NCBI GenBank assembly: GCA_044370655.1
Contig: JBILVD010000012.1
Coordinates: 1-20,218 of the forward strand
Source of the DNA: CAZFPN01 sp044370655
GTDB lineage: Bacteria; Pseudomonadota; Alphaproteobacteria; Rickettsiales; Deianiraeaceae
Reading direction: 5' to 3'
Length of the DNA: 20,218 nt
Part shown: in pieces, positions 14,180 to 20,218 of the stretch
How the letters are laid out: each line of letters begins with the position of its first letter
Position numbering within the stretch: the first letter of the stretch is position 1
Program-made: the position numbers and the translations under genes
Notes under the pieces: generated by a model
What the model was told of the DNA's origin: nothing
The model's database searches: none
Seen by the model: only the letters and a program-made list of their open reading frames with translations

Positions 14180-14266
14180 ATGAAAAACGAGCTTAAAGTT
14201 GCCAAAAATAAATTTATAAAAAACGCAGTAAAGGTTCTATTTCCCGCGTTTTCTCTAGTTACTTAG
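14180..14266 (+). CDS. Possible 28-aa leader peptide or small RNA region
   Basis: ATG-to-TAG frame encoding a basic, amphipathic 28-residue peptide (MKNELKVAKNKFIKNAVKVL, then FPAFSLVT). It lies 17 nt downstream of the predicted start of a perfect promoter. An inverted repeat, AAAACGC at 14220-14226 and GCGTTTT at 14246-14252, with a 19-nt loop and a following T-rich run, lies within the frame and could be a weak terminator or attenuator. So the segment might be a short ORF, a leader of lptF/G or a small RNA of about 90 nt. None of these can be decided from sequence alone. Confidence 0.3.
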   Translation: MKNELKVAKNKFIKNAVKVLFPAFSLVT

Positions 14267-14342
14267 CACATTTTATAAAAATTTCTTGCGAAAAAAGTTC
14301 TTGCGAAATAAAAAAATAAAATTAATGATACCTTAGTTAACT

Positions 14343-15350
14343 ATGAAAAACTTGATGTTTTATAAGATACTAACTCTTTACATTTTAAAAAATTTTGCAA
14401 TGCGATTTTTTATAGTCGTTTTTTTTGCATCAATTTTAGTGGGATTAATTGATATAGCTTCCTCAAATCAGATGACGCTATTCAACTTTTTTTCAAATTT
14501 AGGAAGAGTGTTTAATTTTGCATTTTTCATATCTTCTGCATGGGCAATAATCTCAATGCAAAAAACAAGAGAATTCATCGCAACTCAAATCTGCACAGTT
14601 TCAACATTTAAAATTATCCTTATATTCTTCTATTTTACCCTTATATTTTGCATTTTTTATATCTTCATCTACAACAAAGTAATACTTCAAAAAACCTATC
14701 CAAGCAAAAATCCAAACAGTCTATACCTCAGCCAATTCGCATTTAATGCAAATGCAGGAGGAGAGACTTACCAAATTTTGCTTTTAAAGTCTGCCAATCT
14801 CAATCTAAAAACGCAAACATTGTCGTTTAAAAATGGAGATTTAATCAATTTTAAAGAAGGAAAATTAGAACTCTACAAGCCCCTATTGGAAGACAAAATA
14901 ACCTCAGAAAATAACATTTTAAAGATGGAAAAAAACCAACTTGAAATTGAATATAATTTTAACACTTTGGTAAAGTATTTTAAAGAAATTGCAGACAAAA
15001 ACTCCTTTCAAAGTATAATTCAAAAAATACAACTTGTATTAGAATTTAAAAATGTAAGCTTGAATAATCGCAAACTAGAAGTTGATATTTTTCAAGAAAT
15101 ACAAGGTCTAATCTCCTTTTTTAATATGATTTTAATCTCATTCATATTTTTTAGCAACATGCCACCACGAAGCCCAGTTTTAATGAGATTTTTTTCCGCC
15201 TCCCTAACAGTTGCCACAATTTACATTATAAATATCATTTTAATAGGAATAATAAGCAAATTACCAACTTTAAATTCAGTATTAATTCTAACTCCATCAG
15301 TCATTATATTTCTAATAATTTTTGCAATTTTTATTACAAAAAAGATATAA
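14343..15350 (+). CDS. LptF/LptG-family lipopolysaccharide export permease
   Basis: Inner-membrane subunit of the LptB2FG transporter that extracts lipopolysaccharide for export to the outer membrane. The product is 335 aa, slightly short for the family. It has a YjgP/YjgQ layout: an N-terminal helix region (TLYILKNFAMRFFIVVFFASIL), helices around 45-70 and 90-115, then a periplasmic jellyroll-type region (about 120-250) containing LKSANLNLKTQTLSFKNGDLINFKEG, then three C-terminal helices (about 251-272, 281-305 and 311-330). The coupling-helix-type segment AIISMQKTREFIATQICTVS matches the family MNRLRRDGEL-like position. I cannot tell LptF from LptG with confidence. It lies downstream of the strong promoter and the 28-codon ORF. 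Confidence 0.85.
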   Translation: MKNLMFYKILTLYILKNFAMRFFIVVFFASILVGLIDIASSNQMTLFNFFSNLGRVFNFAFFISSAWAIISMQKTREFIATQICTVSTFKIILIFFYFTLIFCIFYIFIYNKVILQKTYPSKNPNSLYLSQFAFNANAGGETYQILLLKSANLNLKTQTLSFKNGDLINFKEGKLELYKPLLEDKITSENNILKMEKNQLEIEYNFNTLVKYFKEIADKNSFQSIIQKIQLVLEFKNVSLNNRKLEVDIFQEIQGLISFFNMILISFIFFSNMPPRSPVLMRFFSASLTVATIYIINIILIGIISKLPTLNSVLILTPSVIIFLIIFAIFITKKI

Positions 15351-15415
15351 TTTATAAAAATAATAAGCCCAATTTTAATTAGATTAAAGACCTCCGTTCC
15401 AATAAAAACAAAAAC

Positions 15416-16159
15416 TCAAAACAAAAAACTTCCCCCATCAACATTAATATTCACGCCATTTATATAGGAATTTGTTGCGAAAAATTCAACTGCATTTAGA
15501 ATATCCTGCACACTCCCCTTGCGTTTTAACGGAATATTCTTAAGCTTTCTCTCCAAATGAGCTTCAAACTCCTCGGCAGTTAGGCTTTCCGTCCAACTTT
15601 CCTCCAAAATAAATCCTGGAGATATGCTATTTACACGAATTTTAGGAGCAAGAGAGAAGGCGGAAAACCTAGTTAGTTCGTCCAGTGCCTTTTTAGAAAG
15701 AAGATAGCTCACAAAAGCAGTATTTTTGCGGACTATATTTTTATCTAGCATATTAATTATAAGCCCTTCCTCCGCTTCAAACTCCTGTTTTGCAAAAGCC
15801 TGCGTCAAAAATAATGGAGTTTTCAATTGAATTGCAAAATCCCTATCAAACTCCTCCTCCGTTATACTTAAAATAGAATTTTTCTCAAAAATAGATGCAT
15901 TATTCACCAAAATATGCACCTTCCCAAGCACAGAAAAAGCCCTCTTAAACGCCTCAAGCCCCGCCTTAACATCTTGCAAGTCTGCCTTAAAGAGATGACA
16001 AGCCCTCCCAAGCTCCTCTTTCAAGGCAAAAGCCTCCCCCTCCGAGGTGTGATAACTCACGCCCACTCTTGCCCCCTCTCGCACAAAAAAGCGAGCAATT
16101 TCGGCCCCAATCCTCTTTGCACCACCTGTAATAAAAACCGCTTTACCATTAAATTTCAT
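15416..16159 (-). CDS. Short-chain dehydrogenase, pteridine-reductase-like
   Basis: NAD(P)H-dependent oxidoreductase of the classical SDR family, 247 aa. The cofactor motif is T11-G-G-A-K-R16-I-G18, the TGxxxRxG form seen in pteridine/dihydromonapterin reductases (PTR1, FolM), rather than the TGxxxGIG of ordinary SDRs. N86-N-A-S89, the catalytic Tyr152-x-x-x-Lys156 (YLLSK) and SPGFI complete the set, and the protein ends NINVDGGSFLF. Reduction of dihydrobiopterin, dihydromonapterin or dihydrofolate is therefore the likely role, but that rests on motifs. Its ATG overlaps the stop of the M23 peptidase gene by four bases (ATGA), so it is the last gene of a coupled cluster. Confidence 0.88.
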   Translation of the reverse strand: MKFNGKAVFITGGAKRIGAEIARFFVREGARVGVSYHTSEGEAFALKEELGRACHLFKADLQDVKAGLEAFKRAFSVLGKVHILVNNASIFEKNSILSITEEEFDRDFAIQLKTPLFLTQAFAKQEFEAEEGLIINMLDKNIVRKNTAFVSYLLSKKALDELTRFSAFSLAPKIRVNSISPGFILEESWTESLTAEEFEAHLERKLKNIPLKRKGSVQDILNAVEFFATNSYINGVNINVDGGSFLF

Positions 16160-17496
16160 TTCATCTGTTCAATAATTTGCCTTTTTGCCTCCATAAAATC
16201 AGGAATATCCTTCTTCGCAAGCACCTTAGAGACAAACGAAGTTGCCGTTGCAGGATTTATTTTGATTCCATTTTTAATCACCTCATAATGCAAGTGAGGC
16301 CCCGTGGAATACCCCGTTGAGCCAACATACCCAATTACCTCCCCCTGCCTCACCTTAGAGCCTCTTTGAAGCCCAGACCGAAAGCCGTTTAAGTGAGCAT
16401 ACCCCGTTTGATAAGCAGAATTATGACGAACGATGACAAGCTTGCCGTATCCCACCTTTGGCCCCCCACTCCAACCAATAAATTCAATAGTCCCAGACGC
16501 CGCCGCAAAAACGGGAGTTCCCCTCGGGGCAGCAAAATCTATCCCCGTATGAAGGCGTGTAAAGCCCAAAATCGGATGCTTTCTATTGCCAAATTTTGAG
16601 CTTAGCCTCGCCCCCGGAACAGGCGTTTTAAGGAAAGACTTCGCACTTGCCTCCCCCTTTTCGTTGTAATAATCGCCTTTAAAGAGATAATACTCAAACG
16701 CTTTTGAAGACGCCCTAGAAAGGCTAATTTTAGCAAATAAAATGTTGCCATCAATCAATTTTTGCCCCGTTTTTTCATCAAAAATCTCCTCATAAAAAAC
16801 CTCAAATACATCGCCAGACCTTATATCTCGCTGAAAGTCCACATCAAAACTATAAAGACGGATTAAATTCTCCAGTAAATTCGGACTCAAACCCGCCTCA
16901 ATGCCATTTTGATAAAGGCTAGAAGATATATCCACTTTTGCAAATTTCAAGCGTTTCGCCTTTTCAAAAGGAATAACGTTAATCGCAAAACCTTCTTCCC
17001 GCTTCACAACCTCCACAACCTCCTCTTTAGTTTGAAAAGAGATGGACCTAAAAATATTCGTCTGATTTTTCGCCTCAAGAGAGGGCATAATTTCGTCATC
17101 AGTTTGCATAAAAGGACTATACTTTACAATAGTTGTGTAAGATATATTCAACTTTTGCCCAGCAAAAATTTTCATTTTCTTGAATTTTTCTCCTAAAAGA
17201 TTAACAACCCCACGATAGTCCGCATTTGAAAACTCAAAAGAAGCAAAAATCGCCTCTAGAGTGTCCCCATATTTCACAATATATTCAATAACCTCATCAT
17301 TCTTACTCTCTTCCGCAGTTTCCACCAGAGGTTGAAGTATAATACCACTTTCTATCTGTTTTTCCAGATAAAACGCCTCAAATTCCTCTACAACTTCTCT
17401 TTGCAAATTAAAGCCCTTCGTCTTCTTCAACATTACAACAAAAAGTATGCAAAAAAAGACGGCAAATATGGAAATTACAACGCTTTTACTAGTCAT
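16156..17496 (-). CDS. M23-family peptidoglycan endopeptidase (MepM/YebA-like)
   Basis: Periplasmic zinc endopeptidase that cuts peptidoglycan crosslinks during wall growth or division, 446 aa. Layout: an N-terminal membrane anchor or uncleaved signal (VVISIFAVFFCILFVVML), a LysM/OapA-like segment (about 70-120: YIVKYGDTLEAIFASF to IFAGQKLNISY), a linker domain, and a C-terminal lysostaphin-type M23 domain (about 295-430). The zinc ligands are His316 and Asp320 (LHTGIDFAAP) and His403, with His401 in the GPHLHYEV motif; all are present, so it should be active rather than a regulatory pseudo-enzyme. The start overlaps the upstream membrane-anchored gene by 8 bp, and the stop overlaps the SDR start by 4 bp. 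Confidence 0.93.
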   Translation of the reverse strand: MTSKSVVISIFAVFFCILFVVMLKKTKGFNLQREVVEEFEAFYLEKQIESGIILQPLVETAEESKNDEVIEYIVKYGDTLEAIFASFEFSNADYRGVVNLLGEKFKKMKIFAGQKLNISYTTIVKYSPFMQTDDEIMPSLEAKNQTNIFRSISFQTKEEVVEVVKREEGFAINVIPFEKAKRLKFAKVDISSSLYQNGIEAGLSPNLLENLIRLYSFDVDFQRDIRSGDVFEVFYEEIFDEKTGQKLIDGNILFAKISLSRASSKAFEYYLFKGDYYNEKGEASAKSFLKTPVPGARLSSKFGNRKHPILGFTRLHTGIDFAAPRGTPVFAAASGTIEFIGWSGGPKVGYGKLVIVRHNSAYQTGYAHLNGFRSGLQRGSKVRQGEVIGYVGSTGYSTGPHLHYEVIKNGIKINPATATSFVSKVLAKKDIPDFMEAKRQIIEQMK

Positions 17497-18364
17497 TACT
17501 TTTAAAAATCTTACCTTTCATAATCAAGGATTTTTCCTTATAATTCGCACTAAAAGGATTAGAAGGCACAATTGCGTCTAAGTCCCCATCTTTTGAGTTA
17601 AGCACGAGATACTCCAAAATTTGCTCTTTTTTAGAAGCCGTTTTGCCAAGATTTAAGCCCACAGTCTCCTCCTTCACAATCTCCCCATTAGTGTTGTAGA
17701 CGCTATAACTCACACGCACCTCTTCCTTGCAAAAAAACTTAGACTTTGCCCTTACATTGATAGTATTTTTAGGATAAATCGTATTAAAAGTCTTCACTCC
17801 TTTAGCAGAAAAATTCACACTCCCAATCACACTCACAACCTCCACCGTAAAAATGCCAGACTTCGAAGCATCGTCAGGATTGCTAATCATAAAAGCAGGC
17901 AATATACCTAGGTTTTTGACAAAAATCTCAAACCTATCCTGTGCAGCAGTCAAGGTTAAAGCCCTATTCAACTCCTCATAAAGCTCTCCCCCAATCTCAT
18001 TCAGTTTTAAGCCTTTCTTCGAATAAATCTCATCTCCATTCTCATTAAAAAGCCACAAATTTAAAGAATATGTGTTAGCACAAAGCCCAATTCTATCTTC
18101 CTTGTTTTGCAAAGATAGAAAAGTCGTTCTGAAATTAGGAGTAGGAGGCTCCTGCGCCACGCTAGAAAGAGAAACAGGGGGAGACTTAATTGCGTCTGAA
18201 ATTTGAGTAAAGAAACTATTAAAATCAGGCATATCTACCTCATTTTTTACCTCCCTTTGCGTTTTAACAAAACTCCTTTTTCTTTCGGAGTAAAGTTCGA
18301 AAGCGGCGTAAATGCAAAGTGCAATTGCCATGTAATACAGAAATTTATTATTCTTAGCAAACAT
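17489..18364 (-). CDS. Unknown membrane-anchored protein (291 aa)
   Basis: No family recognised. One N-terminal hydrophobic helix (about residues 8-24, LYYMAIALCIYAAFELY) is followed by a basic patch (SERKRSF), then an extended polar region likely to lie in the periplasm. The C-terminal half is beta-rich, with an alternating pattern (GIFTVEVVSVIGSVNFSAKG, NTINVRAKSKFFCKEEVRVS). Two cysteines lie in the exported part. It is sandwiched in an operon, 2 bp after ruvB and overlapping the M23 peptidase gene by 8 bp. The tight coupling suggests an accessory role in envelope or wall processing, but that is an inference from position. Confidence 0.75.
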   Translation of the reverse strand: MFAKNNKFLYYMAIALCIYAAFELYSERKRSFVKTQREVKNEVDMPDFNSFFTQISDAIKSPPVSLSSVAQEPPTPNFRTTFLSLQNKEDRIGLCANTYSLNLWLFNENGDEIYSKKGLKLNEIGGELYEELNRALTLTAAQDRFEIFVKNLGILPAFMISNPDDASKSGIFTVEVVSVIGSVNFSAKGVKTFNTIYPKNTINVRAKSKFFCKEEVRVSYSVYNTNGEIVKEETVGLNLGKTASKKEQILEYLVLNSKDGDLDAIVPSNPFSANYKEKSLIMKGKIFKSND

Positions 18365-18366
18365 AA

Positions 18367-19374
18367 CTATATCAATGAATTTTGTAAGTTTAAATCAAAG
18401 CCAATATGCTCTAAACACTGCTTTGTAAGGCACCTTCCCCTCGGCGTCTTAGTTATAAAACCTGTTTGAATTAGGTAAGGCTCAATAATATCTTCTATAC
18501 TATCCCTTTCTTCAGAAATTCCCGCCGCAATCGTCTCCAGCCCCACAGGTCCCCCGTTATACTTGCCCGCAATAAAATTGATGTAGTTAATATCCCCCTT
18601 ATCAAGACCTATGCTATCCACCTCTAATCTTTCAAGCGCCTCCTTTGCAATTTCAAGGTTAACAGCCCCAGTTTTAGAGAGAACTCCAGCAAAATCCCTC
18701 ACCCTTCTAAGCAAGCGGAGAGCTATTCGGGGCGTTCCTCTTGCTCTTTTTGCAATCTCACTTGCCCCATTTTCATTAATTTCTGCTTGCAAAAACCTCG
18801 CTCCACGAAGCAAAACCAAGGTAAGCTCGTCTTTACTGTAAAACTCCAAGTTGCACAAAATACCAAATCTTCCACGCAAAGGGGAGCTTATCATACCAAA
18901 TCTTGTCGTGGCTCCAATTAAAGTGAATTTTGGAATGTCAATTTTAATCGTCCTTGCCGCAGGCCCTTCCCCAATCACGATGTCTATTGCAAAGTCCTCC
19001 ATTGCAGAGTAGAGTATTTCCTCCACAGCAATTGAAAGACGATGAATTTCATCAATAAAAAGCACATCTCCCTGCTCTAAATTTGTGAGAATAGCGGCCA
19101 AATCTCCCGCTTTTGTAATAGCAGGGCCAGAGGTAGACTTAAAGCCCGCACCCATCTCGTTTGCAATTATCTTAGCAAGCGTCGTTTTTCCAAGCCCAGG
19201 GGGGCCGTAAAATAAGGTATGGTCTATCTGTTCGCCCCTTTTTTTACTCGCTTCAATAAAAATTTTGAGATTATCCTTAAGCTTCCCCTGCCCGATAAAA
19301 TCCTCAAGAGACACAGGTCTCAACGCTAAATCGTCCTCTTCCAATTTTGCTCCAGTCAAGACACCCTTTTTCAT
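18367..19374 (-). CDS. ruvB: Holliday junction branch migration ATPase RuvB
   Basis: Hexameric AAA+ motor that, with RuvA, drives branch migration of Holliday junctions. The product is 335 aa, the usual length. It opens with LRPVSLEDFIGQGKLKDNLKIFIEAS, followed by Walker A G57-P-P-G-L-G-K-T64, Walker B with D108-E-I-H111, the sensor region FTLIGATTRFGMISSPLRGRFG, and the C-terminal winged helix (FITKTPRGRCLTKQCLEHIGF). ruvA and ruvC are not next to it; nuoN lies one base upstream and the unknown membrane-anchored gene 2 bp downstream. The context is an economy operon rather than a ruv operon. Confidence 0.98.
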   Translation of the reverse strand: MKKGVLTGAKLEEDDLALRPVSLEDFIGQGKLKDNLKIFIEASKKRGEQIDHTLFYGPPGLGKTTLAKIIANEMGAGFKSTSGPAITKAGDLAAILTNLEQGDVLFIDEIHRLSIAVEEILYSAMEDFAIDIVIGEGPAARTIKIDIPKFTLIGATTRFGMISSPLRGRFGILCNLEFYSKDELTLVLLRGARFLQAEINENGASEIAKRARGTPRIALRLLRRVRDFAGVLSKTGAVNLEIAKEALERLEVDSIGLDKGDINYINFIAGKYNGGPVGLETIAAGISEERDSIEDIIEPYLIQTGFITKTPRGRCLTKQCLEHIGFDLNLQNSLI

Positions 19375-19375
19375 T

Positions 19376-20218
19376 TTATAAGAAGATAAAAGTTAAGTTA
19401 GCAAACACAGAAATTCCAATCAGAAGCCTTATCCAGACTCCAATTTTTGCCCCAGAGTTTAAAGCAAAGGCAGGTTTTTGTTCGTCAAAATAAATTACCT
19501 TCACAACTCTTAAGTAGTAATAGCTTGAAATAACAGAAGAAACAACCGCAACAACAGGCAAAATATAACTTGAATTTTTTATCAACTCTAAGAGAACCGC
19601 ATATTTAATAAAAAAGCCCGCAAGAGGAGGAATTCCCGCACTTGAAAACATTAAAACAGAAAGCGAGAAGGCTATATATTTATTAGACTTATAAAGACCG
19701 CTCAAGTCTGTAATCATGCCCTTATATTCAAGGTTTTTACTCAAAGCGGAAATGCAAGCAAAAATACCAATATTCACAAAAGTGTAAATTAGGAAGTAAT
19801 AAAATACTATATGAGGCAGAAAGTTCACGGAAAAAAGGGACAAAACAAACCCCATATGGGCAATTCCACTGTAAGCTAAAATCTTTTTCATCTCCACCTG
19901 ACGCATTGCCCCAAATGCTCCAATTAGCATTGAAACTCCTGCAAAAACTCCAAATAAATCAAAAAATATATTAATTGCTTGAGGAATGTGAGAGATTTTA
20001 GAAAGAATTATCTTAAGCATTACAAAAAACGCCATAATTTTTGGAGCAATTGAAATGAAAGAAAGCGAAGAAGAGTTCATTCCAGAGTAGACATCTGAAG
20101 CCCAAAAATGGAAAGGGAAGGTGGTAGTTTTAAAGAAAAGCCCGAAAAAGAACATCAAAAACCCAATAATAAGCCCAACTTTATTTGCCTCAAGCACTGC
20201 AAAATCCACCTCGTGAAT
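19376..20218 (-). CDS. nuoN: NADH-quinone oxidoreductase subunit N (partial, N-terminus outside window)
   Basis: Proton-pumping antiporter-like membrane subunit of respiratory complex I. Only the C-terminal 280 residues are present; the frame remains open through the window edge (I-H-E precedes the internal GTG at 20209). Signatures: PFHFWASDVYSGMNSSSLSFISIAPKIMAFFVMLKI, KKILAYSGIAHMGFVLS and GMITDLSGLYKSNKYIAFSLSVLMFSSAGIPPLAGFFIKYAVLLELI, spread over at least seven transmembrane helices. It probably follows the other nuo genes outside the window. ruvB starts one base after its stop codon, so complex I and ruvB are probably cotranscribed. Confidence 0.95.
   Translation of the reverse strand: MHEVDFAVLEANKVGLIIGFLMFFFGLFFKTTTFPFHFWASDVYSGMNSSSLSFISIAPKIMAFFVMLKIILSKISHIPQAINIFFDLFGVFAGVSMLIGAFGAMRQVEMKKILAYSGIAHMGFVLSLFSVNFLPHIVFYYFLIYTFVNIGIFACISALSKNLEYKGMITDLSGLYKSNKYIAFSLSVLMFSSAGIPPLAGFFIKYAVLLELIKNSSYILPVVAVVSSVISSYYYLRVVKVIYFDEQKPAFALNSGAKIGVWIRLLIGISVFANLTFIFL

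Overview
The window is a low-GC stretch of bacterial chromosome. Its conserved genes (ileS, glmS, acpP, an LDH-like mdh, an Nfu-type Fe-S protein, ssb, lpdA, smpB, an LptF/LptG permease, ruvB, nuoN) fit an alphaproteobacterium. The IleRS sequence, the short LptF/G protein, the AT-rich gene starts and the many lineage-specific small ORFs point to the Rickettsiales or a similar host-associated group. That placement rests on remembered family resemblance, not on a search. No RNA gene, complete insertion sequence, CRISPR array or prophage was recognised.

Layout, left to right. (1) 1-843: a repeat-bearing Asn/Lys-rich orphan ORF (152-640) and G-poor spacer. (2) 844-4227: ileS on the plus strand, highly unusual. 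About 280 residues containing a canonical GNAT N-acetyltransferase domain and a second degenerate GNAT-like half sit in-frame inside its CP1 editing region. A further extra segment of about 75 residues lies downstream, and the protein stops right after the anticodon-binding helices. (3) 4224-4556: the ileS stop codon lies inside a 34-bp near-copy of glmS in inverted orientation, followed by two perfect 50-bp direct repeats; this looks like a rearrangement scar. (4) 4557-6404: intact glmS on the minus strand, divergent from acpP (6555-6803), which is coupled to an unknown 171-aa ORF. (5) 7446-8585: an unknown 379-aa protein with a near-consensus promoter, convergent with mdh (8633-9571, minus). 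(6) 9849-11539: nfu, then ssb-dedA. (7) 11623-14082: an 87-aa orphan, lpdA-smpB and a 75-aa helical protein. (8) 14128-15350: a perfect-consensus promoter in front of a 28-codon ORF, then an LptF/LptG-family permease. (9) 15416-20218: a compact minus-strand cluster nuoN>ruvB>unknown membrane-anchored protein>M23 endopeptidase>pteridine-reductase-like SDR, with 1-2 bp gaps or short overlaps throughout.

The recognisable genes cover translation (IleRS, SmpB), envelope building (GlmS, AcpP, LptF/G, M23 peptidase, DedA), central energy metabolism (Mdh, Lpd, NuoN), Fe-S assembly (Nfu) and DNA maintenance (SSB, RuvB). The most striking observation is the GNAT-in-IleRS composite enzyme, combined with loss of the usual IleRS C-terminus at a glmS-derived junction.
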